A stretch of DNA of 64,000 nt. Origin: Pogostemon cablin (lineage: Eukaryota; Streptophyta; Magnoliopsida; Lamiales; Lamiaceae). The notes under the pieces were generated by a model. The model saw nothing but the letters and a program-made list of their open reading frames with translations. It was not told where the DNA came from and searched no databases. Positions 47,148 to 59,904 of this stretch are shown piece after piece. A program made the translations under genes and the position numbers. The DNA lies in assembly GCA_023678885.1 (NCBI GenBank), contig CM042963.1:26911542-26975541 (forward strand), written 5' to 3'. Each line of letters begins with the position of its first letter. Positions within the stretch are counted from its first letter, which is position 1.

Positions 47148-50100
47148 ATGGGGGGAGGGACGTTCGTGGATGAGGTTCGTCGCTGGTTTCAACGTCGCCC
47201 AACATCAGTAACTAATACTAATTTAGTGTCTTCCAATATTAGTAGTAACCACAACAATGATCATCAACTCCCCAAACCAGTTTTAAGGGATAATCAACAA
47301 GAACAAGGGCTCACCATTACTGAAGAAGATTTTTATCCTTTGGGACTCAATTCAATCAAAGTCCCTAAGCGCCTTGATTTCCCTCTTTCATCTTCATCTA
47401 TGGATTCCCACAAAAAGGTATTGTTTCTTTTGGTGCCTTATAGGATAGGCATTGTGGAGATCTGTTTGTGTTTTCTTGATGTTACTTGACTCTGGATGGA
47501 TGATGCTCTGGAGATGGGATCTCTCGATTCTTTGATTCTTAGCATCAAGTATCTCTGCTTAATATGATCCAAAGATTACTGAGGTTCATATTTTCTACGT
47601 TGTTTTGGTTGTTATGTTTAGTATATAGTATGAATCTATTTTGGTCTGTTTTTTTGTGATCGTATTTAATGAATTAGATTTGTGGGGCTGACTAAGATGA
47701 ATTGACAAAATTTTGAAGTTCTGTTTCATTTATCAACAATTATAAGAGGATAAATGTCTATTGTGAATGATAGAAGTTTGTTGTTAAATTGGCTGTCATT
47801 TGTAGTTTATGTTGCTAAGATGCTGTAGATGATGGCAGTCTATTCTTTTTCATGATGAAGCTACGTAATGTATTTAATTTAGATTGTATTAGTAAAGAGA
47901 ATACCAAAATTTCTTCTTTGTGTGTTATATATTTCTAGCATAGACTAATATCTTCAAGATCAGAACTTAGGTTTGAAATCTCCTTTTTTTCATTTTTTTT
48001 TCATTCTTATATCCTAAGGAGAGCCATCCCTTTTTTCTATGTTTTAATGAAAGGGGGCAATATGTTATTGTTTGAGGAATGGGTGAAAGAAAGTAATTTT
48101 CCTTTTTTGGCAGAGTAACCTGGAAACAGAGTTTTTCACAGAGTATGGGGAGGCAAGTAGGTATCAAGTTCAGGAAGTTGTAGGCAAAGGTAGTTATGGT
48201 GTTGTAGGTTCTGCAATTGATACCCATACTGGAGAAAGGGTTGCAATAAAGAAGATCAACGATGTCTTTGAGCATGTTTCTGATGCCACACGAATCCTTA
48301 GAGAAATAAAGCTTCTAAGGTTACTTCGCCATCCAGATATTGTTGAGATAAAGCACATAATGCTTCCTCCTTCTAGGAGAGAATTTCGAGATATTTATGT
48401 TGTTTTTGAGTTGATGGAATCGGATCTTCACCAAGTAATTAAGGCAAATGATGACCTAACGCCTGAGCATTATCAATTTTTCCTGTATCAGCTCCTGCGT
48501 GGCTTAAAATATATTCACACAGGTCATCTGTCTTTAGATGCATAAGAAATTTACAGTCACTTGACTCTGAAACTCAATAGTATTGATATGTGTTCTTTTC
48601 TTTCTTGTCAGCAAATGTATTTCATCGGGATTTAAAGCCTAAAAATATTCTTGCAAATGCTGACTGTAAGTTGAAGATATGTGATTTTGGCCTGGCGCGT
48701 GTGTCATTTAATGATGCCCCATCCGCAATATTTTGGACTGTAAGTCTCCTTCTATAAACTTCTGTTTTTCCTTGTTGTCTCTCTTTAGGATTTCAATATT
48801 TCATATTTTGACATTTTTTTTTTCTTTTGTGTTTTTATGTGCTAAAGGATTATGTTGCAACTCGGTGGTATCGTGCTCCTGAATTGTGCGGTTCCTTTTT
48901 CTCTAAAGTAAGCATCTCTTTCTGCTAATGTCCAAATCTCATTGTAGTTTTTATCTTTCAAAATGTTGAATGACATTTTGGAAAAATGTAATTTATATTA
49001 ATTATATGTTGCCCTTCTAGGAGCTGCATGCCTTCTTTTGCTTTGATAATACTTATTGCTTTGCCTCTTGTACTTTTTATTTTGTCATTCCTCAAATGGA
49101 GAGATGCAGGATAAATGTTACTTAACCTTAATTTTGTCTGAGACAGGGATGTAGGAGTGGATGACATTATTTCATTTACTTGTTCTTGCTGCACAATTTC
49201 TTCTCAATCGTTATGTTTTAAGAATATTCAGTAATGTATAAAGTTTCAATCTGAAATTGGTTTGCATCAATTGTCCTTTCTACATTTATTCTTGTAATTT
49301 TACATTTTATCCATTTGGAAGGAAGTTCCATGCAATTTATGTGATTTTCTTCGTTGCAGTATACTCCTGCTATTGATATTTGGAGCATTGGATGCATATT
49401 TGCAGAGATGCTCAGTGGGAAACCATTGTTCCCTGGAAAAAATGTGGTGCACCAGTTAGATTTAATGACAGATTTGCTTGGCACCCCACCTCCTGAATCA
49501 ATTGCCAGGGTTAGTTAAATCAGGTTTATGAGTTATTAGAGTTATCTTCTCAATCATTATCTATATTAATGATTTCTAGTTTCATTATTGGTGTAATGCA
49601 TGGTGATTTAGAAAGGAAAATAGTTGGGGAAAAACCATCTGAATCACTTGAGTGCTTGAGATTCCTATGGAATTATCTTTGTAACAGATATTTTTGCTAT
49701 TACAATGGCAGATCAGAAATGAAAAGGCGAGGAGATATCTCAGTAGTATGCGGAAGAAACAACCTGTGCCATTTACACAGAAGTTTCCCGATGCTGATCC
49801 TTTAGCGCTTCGCTTACTAGAACGGCTCCTTGCATTTGATCCTAAAGATAGACCAACTGCTGAAGAAGTAATTATACTGGTCTTTAGCATTTTTACCTTA
49901 TTTAATTATGGTCTATTAAGAATAATTGCTGATAGTAATGTATTTAGGCACTTACTGAACCCTACTTTCATGGGTTGGCAAATGTGGAGCGCGAACCATC
50001 GACTGTACCCATATCAAAGCTTGAATTTGAATTTGAGAGGAGAAAACTGGCAAAAGATGATGTTAGAGAGCTGATTTACAGAGAGGTAGTCCTCTAATAT

Positions 50101-52462
50101 CAACACTTGCTTCCTATTTTGGTTCGTCGGAGTCATATTCTTTTTCTTATTCTGGGTACATATGTTGCAAGAAAACAGATTCTAGAGTATCATCCACAAA
50201 TGCTTCAGGAATATCTCCGCGGTGGGGATCAGACTAGTGGATTTATGTACCCAAGGTTAAGCCTGTTGCATATTGCAGAAATTAATTAATTAAATTTTTT
50301 AGCTGGTTTCATGCTATCTTTATCTTAAGCTTTACGCAGTTAGAGGTGACGCATATCAATGGTATGACATTTTGCAATTTTTTGTTCTCACATACCATGT
50401 ACCATAATTCTGATCCCTGCACTTGACTGGTAGTCTTGTTTTTTCTTCTTACATCATGAATCCAGGTTGAAAATTCTTAACATCTAATAGGTTAATAAGT
50501 TCCTTAAACATTATTCTTGTTTCTTGTGCCAATATGGGGAAAAAAGAACTCTACACTTGAAAGGGAAATTTTACAGTAGAATCTGTTACCACTATTATCT
50601 GTTTAGTTCTCTCTTCTGGTTTTCATAATACCCAAGATTAGTGCTCTTCTATTCCAACTTTCCCAGAGCTTCCGATAGCACAAACTTTCCCAAAAAAAAA
50701 AATCTTTCTATCCTATTTTCATGCATTTAAGTTGATACCTTTTCTGTGATCTTGAGAATAGTACCACTGATAGATAGTCTTGATACTTGGCTTGTTTGAT
50801 GTTTCTGACGATGTTTTCATCATTTGTATAATGTAAGTGGCGTTGATCGGTTCAAGCGACAATTTGCACATCTGGAAGAGCATTATGGTAAAGGTGAAAG
50901 AAGCACGCCTCTACAAAGGCAGCATGCTTCATTGCCAAGGTAATGTAGCTGATGCATATTGTATTTCTTTTTAACTGATCTCGTGAGTGGTTAAGACTTA
51001 TTCTTTTTTCCTGACAATTAAATGCTCTGCACAGTTTGATAATTAGTTCTCCATCATTGAAGGAAAAATCTTACAATCAGTAGTCTAGCCAATTGCTCAT
51101 GGCAATTTGCTGTTAGTCCAAATACACTATCAAATTGGGATAATGCCCATGCACTCTTGTATGCATGTTATTCTTGCTAATTGGAAAGATTTCTAATTGT
51201 TACCATTTAATACAGAATTATGACAATTTGTAATCTTACATTGCTTTGTAATTTTCGAAATTTGTGCACTCCTCATTGCTAAATTGGTAGATAACAAATT
51301 TTAATGGTGCCTACGTATGAAGACAATTATAAACTTAAAAATCTAGTCTCAATCGAGGTTAAATCGGCATCCAAAGTACTTTGGGACTGAGTTTGTTAAT
51401 GTGGGCATCACATGGAGGCTGTGAGATTTTTAATTGGACCACATTCAAGTTATTCTTTGTGATTATTTGTATGTAAGATGTGTATTTGCATGTGTATCTG
51501 TACTAAATGAAGTAGTTTAGCTAAGTGTATTTTTATGTTTGCATAGCTGACATTGCATCAAAAAGTAATTTGTTGCTTTTTTATGTGATTGATTGCACTT
51601 TTAATCCACCCTTCATTTTAGCATCTCTTGTTTGACCTGTTAATTTGAATTCAGAGAGCGTGTCCCTCTACCCAAAGATGAAGATACCGATGATAATGAG
51701 TTTGAAAAGAGAACTACAGCTTCTGTAGCCACAACTCTTGAGAGTCCCCCAGGGGATCAGGCTGTAAACGGGAACGGAGCAAACAAGGGAAACTACAGTG
51801 CTCGTAGCTTGTTAAAGAGTGCAAGTATCAGTGCTTCAAAGTGTGTAGTTGTCAAACAGAAAAAAGATAATGAGGTAATTCTGCTGGCTGTGGTATCATA
51901 AAAACTTGTGCATTGTTATTTGAAAGCATTTCCCATTCCACTTAAAAAAATATGGGTTCGATTATGTCAAACGAGTGATAATTTATTATTTTTAGTACTC
52001 GACAGAGAGGTGTACAGTGTGCATAAGCTGTACTCTTCACTAACATTCCAGTTTCAGTCAATGAATATATGTATAATATAATGTGGCAACTCAGGAGAGT
52101 GTCAAGCTGTGATGAAAGTAGCAAGTCTGCAACACTGGCGGTTGTGTTTGGATAGACTTAGTCGAGCCCAGTTGCTTATTCCAAAGTGTGTTCCATCCGG
52201 TGTTTCAAATACACCAGATATGGACAGTGTATTTGAAACACCAGATGTGTTGGAATAGGCAAAACCCATATCGACTTAGTCCTAAGAAAATGAAAAACTT
52301 TAAAGCCATTTCAGATCATCTACAAACAACTCCATCCATCTAAATTCATCCAACTGATGTTAATTTCATACTAGTTTCTTCATTGGACAGGAAGAACAAA
52401 TTGATGAGCAAAATGAAGAAATTGATGGGTTGTCGGAACAAATGGCTGCCCTCCGTAATTGA
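47148..52462 (+). CDS. MPK8/15-like: TDY-class MAP kinase, complete, 11 exons, 593 residues
   Basis: Exons: 47148-47417, 48114-48522, 48612-48739, 48848-48907, 49360-49509, 49712-49867, 49948-50085, 50179-50255, 50838-50939, 51655-51874 and 52391-52462; all junctions are GT-AG and in phase. Residues 1-17 (MGGGTFVDEVRRWFQRR) match the N-terminal extension of Arabidopsis MPK8/MPK15. The kinase domain has the glycine loop GKGSYGVV (114-121), ATP-binding Lys136, catalytic HRDLKPKN (Asp233), DFG (251-253), the activation motif T269-D270-Y271 and APE. A long C-terminal tail (YPSGVDRFKRQFAHLEE, HASLPRERVPLP, then SARSLLKSASISASK) is typical of group D MAP kinases. The protein should act in a phosphorylation cascade or calcium/ROS-linked signalling as described for MPK8; its substrates cannot be read from sequence. 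An intron splits the codons for T269 and D270. Nothing looks broken. Confidence 0.96.
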
Positions 52463-53049
52463 TTTGTATTGCCATGATGACTGTGCTCTGGGTCGTTTTT
52501 TGTGGGGTCTACAGCAGCACCCATATATATACTTATTTATTATTTAAAGATTAGCTATTGTCAATGGGGACACACAACCCATCTCCTTTTTTTTATTATT
52601 AAATCAGTTGTACAAAATTATGGTACTTTATTTGAAACCATGTCTTTAGTTGATTTGCCAAGTTGCTTTCTTTTTTATGGATGGATATTGAGTATAATTC
52701 ACCTCTATACTATTTTAAGGTATGATCTAACTAACGTAAGTGGAGTATGTCGTTTGATAATTAATAATAGTTAGACCAAGTGCTATTCCTAAAGAATATT
52801 GGTGATGCAATTTTCTAATGTGATGTCTTAATTGGAACTACATGAAAATAAATCAGAAAAGAGAGGTAGCAAATTAGAACATAGAAACATAATCATCAAA
52901 CTAGATGAGTGATTGGACAATACTCCTTGGCATGTACTCCTATATTTGCTTTAAGTTGGTATGTTTTGAGTCTGCTTTCAAATTTTTTTTTTAATTTTAA
53001 AACGTGTAATTTAAATTGATGGCAAAATATGCAATATTTTAGGCAAAAA
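52463..53049 (+). other. 3' UTR and downstream region of the MAP kinase
   Basis: AT-rich DNA after the stop codon. The transcript end cannot be fixed by eye. No other gene is visible. Confidence 0.4.
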
Positions 53050-53154
53050 CTTGTGTGCCCCTAGAATACATCGTGCGCTCATGGGTACACATACTTTGTA
53101 GTATTAAATTGTATACCTCTTTAGTATTAAATTGTGTGTCTTTGGGGACACAAG
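53050..53154. mobile_element. Short MITE-like inverted repeat
   Basis: A 105-bp unit with ends CTTGTGTGCCCC and GGGGACACAAG. Internally ATTAAATTGT occurs twice. No target duplication is clear. Confidence 0.45.
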
Positions 53155-53544
53155 AGACCAACTCATATTTTAAGGGGTTAATTACATGAAAAGTCTCAAC
53201 TTTTTCGTCGATTGCGAATTAGTCTAAAATTTTGACATATTACAAAAAAGTTTACCACCTTTTAGGTATGTTGCAAATTAAGCTTATCGGGCGGGCAGTC
53301 AACACTTCCCAATTGCTAACGTGTCGTTGACCTTTGCCACACCAGCTTCCATGTCATCTTTACATTTCTGCTTGAAAAATAACAACCTTTACTTAATTTG
53401 CGATTTAGTCATAATATTTAAAATTTTTGCCAAAAAGAACATCAAATTATATTTTTTATTTAAATTGCACCCATCTAATAAAATTAAATATTTTATATTT
53501 AAATTTTAAATTTTAAAAAATTATTATGTTAAATATAAAATTCT
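53155..53544. other. Repeat-like stretch bordering copia element E
   Basis: GGGGTTAATTACATGAAAAG and similar phrases are reminiscent of dispersed plant repeats, but no partner end was found. It was interrupted by copia element E at 53545, after ATTCT. Confidence 0.3.
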
Positions 53545-53726
53545 TGTTGAAAAATCATGAAAGAAGAAAAACAATAGAGAGAAAAGATAGAGGAGCCAAG
53601 AGCGAGAGAGATTTTCACTATCAATATAAACCGTTCCTCATACATTCAATAGAACTGCTCCACTCCTATAGAAGAGGAGAGTGGTTATTTTTTTAGTAAT
53701 GGCTACGTAATAATATTGTTACAATA
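53545..53726 (-). repeat. 3' LTR of element E
   Basis: 182 bp. On the minus strand it begins TATTGTAAC (TG start mutated to TA) and ends TTTTTCAACA. Confidence 0.88.
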
Positions 53727-53754
53727 CTCCCCCTTGGACATTACGCCGTTCATG

Positions 53755-54235
53755 CCTCGTTAAAAACCTCACTAAAAAATCCTATGGGAAAAATTAGTTG
53801 AGGAAAAGTGTACATATATTATGATTTTCATGTGTTATAGCTAGTTCGTTAAAAACCTTTAACTAAGAAAACCCCGTGGGAAAAACTTAGTTAAGGAAAA
53901 ATAAAGTATAGCTTGATCTTCAGGACCCAATCTTCAGGATTGTTTAGAAGTTATCGTTCTTCTTTAACATGATAATTCAGTCTGCCTCATTAAAACCTTT
54001 TAACTAAAAAAACCTCGTGCGAAAAACTTAGTTAAGGAAAAAAGAGTTCAGCTTGATTCTCAGGACCCAATCTTCAGAATTGTGTAGAAGTTATCGTTCT
54101 TCTTGAACATGATAATTTAGTCTGTCTCATTAAAAACCTTTTAACTAAGAAAACCTCGTGGGAAAAACTTAGTAAAGGAAAAAATAGTGCAGCATCGATT
54201 CAGGACCCAATATTTAGGATTGTTTAGAAATTGTC
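53755..54235 (-). repeat. Tandem repeats of about 140 bp upstream of E's 3' LTR
   Basis: Three to four imperfect units containing CTCATTAAAAACCTTTTAAC, AAAACCTCGTGGGAAAAACT and CAGGACCCAATCTTCAGGAT. The last unit runs into the RNase H end. Such arrays between RNase H and the polypurine tract are known from plant copia elements with TCGTTAAAAACC phrases. Confidence 0.8.
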
Positions 54236-57200
54236 GCTCTCCTTGAAGATAATAACCTCCCTAACCTTTGCATTCCAATATTATGGACAAGTCTTTCGAA
54301 AGTTGATGTGGGGAGAGATTTTATGAATAAATCTGCTAGATTTTCACTAGATCGAACCTTTTGTATGGTAATTTCACCATTTCGTTGGAGCTCATGTGGA
54401 TAAAAGAATTTTGGTGATATATTCTTTGTTAGGTTTTCTTTAACATATCCACTGCTCATTTGTGCAACGTAAGCTGCATTATCTTCATATAAGACTGTAG
54501 GGGAGATATTATCATTTTCTATTCCACGTGAGCTATGAATATGATTTATTAATGATCTTAACCATACACATTCTCGTGATGCTTCATACATAACAATAAT
54601 TTCTAAGTGGTTTGAAGAAGTAGTAACCATAGTTTGTATAACAGATCTCCATGAGATAGCATTACCACCACAGAAAAATATAGTCAGTCTGAGATCTGGT
54701 ATTATGGGGATCAGACATATAACCAGCATCTGAATAACCCACTAATGACATATTTTTTATTCTTTTCATAAAACAAACCAAGATCTTTTGTTTCTTGCAA
54801 ATATCTCAGAATATGTTTAATGCCATTCCAATGTCTCCTTGTAAGAGATGCACTAAATCTCGCTAATAAGTTAACTGCAAATGCAATATCAGGTCTAGTG
54901 CAATTTATGAGATAAAGGAGTGCTCCAATGGCACTCATGTAAGGAACTTCTGGTCCTAAAATGTCCTCATTCTCTTCTTTAGGTCGAAAAGTTTCTTTAT
55001 CATTGTCAAGGGATCGAACAGTCATTGGTGTGCTAAGTGGATGAGATTTGTCCATATAAAATCTCTCTAAAACTTTATTTAAATAGGTTGACTGGTGTAT
55101 AAAGATTCCTTCAGGGAGATGCTCGATCTGCAGGCCGAGACAATGATTGGTTTGACCCAAATCCTTCATTTCAAATTCCATCCTTAAGTATTAACGAGCC
55201 TCTTCAAGTTCATTACATGTTCCTATAATGTTTATGTCATCAACATAGACTGAGATAATACAAAATCCTTTTAATGACCTTTTTATGAACACGCAAGGGA
55301 TTCACTCAGTCGATTGTATCACATTCTTCCAGATTGTTTTAGTCCATTCAATGACTTATGTAATTTAACACAATACATATTGCGATTTTCATTATGACCC
55401 AAACTATAAATTTTTAATCCTTATGGGATTTTCATATAAATGTCAACATCTAATGATTCGTACAAGTACGCGGTCACGACGTCCATTAACTGCATATTTA
55501 GATTCATATTAATTGCTAGAGATATTAAATAGTGGAAATTTATGCCATCCATAACAGGAGAATATGTTTCATCAAAGTCTATTCCATGTCTTTGCGTAAA
55601 CTCTTGAGCTACTAATCTCATTTTGTATCTCATCACTTTGTTATTTTTATTTCTTTTTCGTACAAACACCCACTTATATCCTACATGGATAATATTTTTT
55701 GGTGTACGGAAACACTTTTCTTTTGTTTATCAAGTCAAGCTTTGCCTCAATTGTATCTTTTCATCTTATCCAATTGGAGCGCTTCCGGCACTCTGCTATT
55801 AATTTAGGTTTTGGATCCAAATTATCATTTGAGATAGTGTGCGCAATTGTAGACGCAAATATGTTGTCGACAACTATGATATTTCTGTTATAAGTTTCTC
55901 TTGTATTTGTAAAATTCATGGCAACTTCTATATTTATATCAGCCAGATTTTCATTATTTTCTAAAAACTCTAAATTTGATTTTTCCGCATCCCCAATGGT
56001 ATGTGTATTTGATGCACGTGCAAATCGACCGGGGTTTTCGTCTTCAAGACAATTCTCTTCTGGAGAATTGTCATTTTGAGACTGTAAGAGTGATTGTGTT
56101 TTATTATTAATTTTAGATTTTCGAGGATTCTTATCTTTTGTAACAATGGGTCTCCTACGCTTCTGGCGTTGAGAAGCATCAGTTGAATTTTCTAGTCCCT
56201 GGGGAACTTCCTCACTTGGTGGTGCATTAACAGCAGGTATGTGGGACTTTGTCACTCCTTTATAATCAATAAATACATCTGGCAATTTATTTGTAAAATC
56301 TTGCAAATTAATAATCCTTTGCACTGCTAGTTCAGTTTGACTAGTGTGTGTATCTATATGTTGAAGATTGTTTTCATTTCATAAAATTTTTCGGCACTTT
56401 TGAATTTAGACTTTTGTCTCCCCCTAATGCCGAGAAATAATCTTCATCAAATGTGCAGTCAGCATATCGAGCAATAAATTGATCCCCTGTCATGGGCTCT
56501 AGGTATTTAAGAATAAATGATGAATTATAACCTACATATATACCTAATTTTCTTTGTGGGCCCATTGAAGTATGTTTCGGTGGTGATATAGGAATATAAA
56601 CTGCACAACCGAAAGTTCGCAGATGGAAAATATTAGGTTCTTTATCATGCACTAGTTGTGGGAGAGAATAATCGAGATATGTAGTAGGTCGGATCTGAAT
56701 TAAAGAAGCAGCATGTAAAACTGCATGTCCCCAACAAGAGATGGGCAAATTGGAAATTTATAGTATTGGTCTAGCTATCAATTTGATACGATTAATTAGT
56801 GATTCAGCTAGACCATTTTGAGTGTGGACATATGGAACTAGATGCTCTACTGTAATGCCCAATGACATACAATATTCATCAAATGCTTTTGATGTGAATT
56901 CGCCGATATTATCCATTATTACTGACTTAATCGGATAATCAGGAAATTGGGCTCGCAATTCAATAATTTTAGCAATAAATTTTGCAAAAGTATTTTTTCG
57001 AGTGGATAATAAACACACATATGTCCATCGCGTAGAAGCATCAATCAGAACCATGAAATATCGAAACGACCCTGAAGAGGGATGAATAGGTCCACATATA
57101 TCTCCTTGAATTCTTTGTAGGAAAATAGAATATTCAGTTCCAAATTTTGTTCGAGAAGGTTTGATTACGAGTTTGTCTTTCGCACAAGTTTCACAAATAA

Positions 57201-57626
57201 ATTCAGTGGAGAAGGGAAATTTTTGCTTTGTTTATTACGCCCAAAAGAATTAGTAATTATCCGACGCATCATAGTTTGCCCTGGATGACCCAATCTGTCA
57301 TGCCGCAATTTAAAAAAATTTGGGTCCTTAAATTTTAAGCTCATTGCAACATAACCATTATGTTGATTGATATAGGTGAAATACAACCCTAAGAAGAAAG
57401 AAGGAAGTTTTTCTATAACTTGTTTTTGACTTCCATTCAACCGAGTCATCAGGATATACTCAGTATTGTTTTCCTTTTCAGTTTCAATATGAACACCATT
57501 TGCTCGAATATCTTTAAAATTGAGAAGTGTACGTTTAGATTGTGGGTATAAGAGTGCTTCCTCAATAATTAGTGTCGAATATCTTATATCACAGTATTTT
57601 CCAAAAAAAAATCCAAACATCGACAA
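54214..57626 (-). pseudogene. Element E pol remnants
   Basis: From right to left: GAG-pre-integrase at 57626-57165 (KLRHDRLGHPGQTMMRRII); integrase core at 57054-56758 (MVLIDASTRWTYVCLLS, HTQNGLAESLINRIK) and 56748-56374 (HLRTFGCAVYIPI, GIYVGYNSS); linker at 56324-55761; RT start at 55669-55421 (RHGIDFDETYSPVMDGINFH); RT end at 55181-54711 (LINCTRPDIAFAVNLLARFS); and RNase H at 54729-54214 (YEDNAAYVAQ, SENLADLFIKSLP). Each piece is separated by stops or frameshifts. The YVDD region near 55240 is recognisable but out of frame with its neighbours. Confidence 0.9.
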
Positions 57627-57770
57627 ATTTTATATCACTGTATTTTTCAAAAAAATCCACAAATCTAACAAATATTATCGACAAATCTTTATGTCACATT
57701 ATTTTCCAAAAAAAAATCCAAGAACTTATATCAAAATATTAATAAAAACCAAAATATCATCCACAAATTT
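57580..57770 (-). repeat. Minisatellite in element E
   Basis: Three imperfect units containing ATTTTCCAAAAAAAAATCCA and CGACAAATTTTATATCAC. It lies where gag would be expected. Confidence 0.7.
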
Positions 57771-57877
57771 TATGTTTTGGGTTTGGAAGAGTTTGCACAC
57801 TCATAACATGTCCATGTAAGATCAATTACAGCACATTCATGTGAAAGTAAAATTAAGGAGTTACCTTTCAGGAAATA

Positions 57878-59778
57878 TGATGAGAGTGAAAATAAGCGTG
57901 TTTTAGTGTCCAATTTAATACCTTTTTTATGAGAATTATTATTATATATTAGCACAAGTGTCTTATATTCAATATATGTGAGAAAAAAGTGCATTTGAGG
58001 TGTTTTATTGTGTTTTAGGTGAAAAAAGGGATCAAAAGTGCAAAGTTGGAGAAAAGAAGAAACTTGTGCAAGAATGCTGAAAAACAAACGTCCAACTCGT
58101 GTAATTTTTCTGTACTTTTGTGGAAGTCTAAATTAGACATGTGATAAGCTACGGAAGAGATGATTATTTTGGTTTAAAAAACACCCCAATCAAAGTTCAG
58201 ATGAGGGAGTTATGATCAAAACGGTGAAGTTGCGCAAGTTCTGCCAACTAGAACAACTCATTCCACATTTTCACGACTTGTGCCCTTCAAATATTGTAGT
58301 TTTTGTAAGTTCTTTATATTTATAGAAATCCATGGAATAGAGGGTCGTTTTGGCGTAAGAATCATTCAAATCATAGTTTCGGTGTGAAAGTTAAGCGCAA
58401 AACGGTGAGGCAACGCGATGTTGCTCGACCGAAACTGAGTTGCTCGATCAAGACCATTTTGGTCGAGCAACGGTTGAGCAAGTCAAGCGGAGGAGCTTTA
58501 GTTTATAGGTGTGTTGCTCGACCATTGCTCGACTAGGGCCATTCTTGCTCGACCAGGAGCAGTTTGGTCAAGCAAGGACATAGATGTCCAGATTTGGCGA
58601 TTTTACACCTTCAGTGTATGTTTTAGCGTATTTTCACGTAAAAAGCTCATCCAAGGTCCATTAGGAGAGTATAAAAGTATACAAGGGCATCATCAGAAGG
58701 GTTAGAGAGAACTGCAACACAACTACCACCCCATAAGGGGGATTATCCCCCACACCATCATCCACATTTATCCCTTCATCCATCCATCACTGTGAAGATC
58801 CGTCTGTGGAATCAAGAAGAAGAATAAAGAGGATTTGAAGAGACGGAAGAGAGAAGGAAGGGGACTTCTACACCAAGGATTTTTTTAATTTTTTCTTCTA
58901 TTTTCTAATTTTCTAGACATATGGGTAAGATCTATCCAACTCCCGTTTTGGTAGATCTTGGATTTTGAAAGTTTTATGAATTAATTGAATTCTCTTGTGT
59001 GTCCTCCGTACAACACTACTTGTGGATTGCTTTTATAAATGATTGTGCTTTCTTATTCCATATTCACGGTCGTTGTGTGCATCTTCAACTGTTATCTAGA
59101 GTTTGAATATATATCTTTGTTGTTTATTGAGCGCGTTCACTGCTAAACAGGATTCCATGTTATGATTCTAAGTGAAAGAACTTCGAAACTTCATTAGAAC
59201 TATCATATATGATGCTTATTAATTGAATTGAATTCAGGTTAGTAAGCAGGATAAAGAGAGTAATTTTATAGTACCTATAAAGGGAGATCATATCAGGTTA
59301 GATTCCAGACGTAGGAAATAATTGATACTGATAGTACCTAGAAATGGGGGTGAAATTACGTCTCTTGCTCTGAGGTTATTCACACGTGTTACACGCATAT
59401 TTACTTGTGTCTATAGAGTAGATTTTCATGATTTAGTGATTCGTCCATAGTCCACAAGGTAGAGTCGGCCAACACTTGAGAGGGAAGTTAAGTAATAAAA
59501 CTTGATTACCCTACAGCTACCTATTCTCCATTCTTGAGACACTTTCATATTCTTCCAGTTCTATTTTATTTTAATTATTATTTAATAATTTTTCTTAGTA
59601 GTTTAATAATTCTAAACCTCAAACATTATTATCTTTTGTCTTAATTAATTTAGTAAATAATTAAAATCATAATATGCCATCCTTTGGGTTCGATATTTAA
59701 CTAGGTCGCTTGCTTTAGCTGCTATTGATATCCTTAAAAATTGAGGATTAATTTTGCGTGCAAAGAAAATGTGCATCA
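57878..59778 (+). repeat. Gypsy-type solo LTR nested in element E
   Basis: 1901 bp, starting TGATGAGAGTGAAAATAAGC and ending GTGCATCA, so the termini TGATG/CATCA are inverted. Target duplication AAATA is exact (57873-57877 and 59779-59783). It is the same family as the LTR at 18723-20694. It has two copies of the shared module (58147-58238 and 58323-58418) and a cluster of TTGCTCGACC motifs (58425-58580). No internal region remains. Confidence 0.9.
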
Positions 59779-59783
59779 AAATA

Positions 59784-59904
59784 CACGATTATTTCCTAAG
59801 ATAATATCAAAATCTTCAAGTCAATAACAAATCTTCAACTTCTGAGTAAACAATGTCGGATCCCAAAAAAAATCTTAGTTGAATAGAGTATCGTGCTGAT
59901 AACA
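59784..59904 (-). other. 5' UTR and primer binding site of element E
   Basis: Directly after the 5' LTR the minus strand reads TGTTATCAGCACGAT, a variant copia primer site (compare TGGTATCAGAGC). About 115 bases of leader follow before the nested solo LTR. Confidence 0.7.

Noticed and set aside
47967..48275. Minus-strand ORF across MAP kinase exon 2
   Set aside because: Antisense shadow of a conserved kinase exon and its intron.
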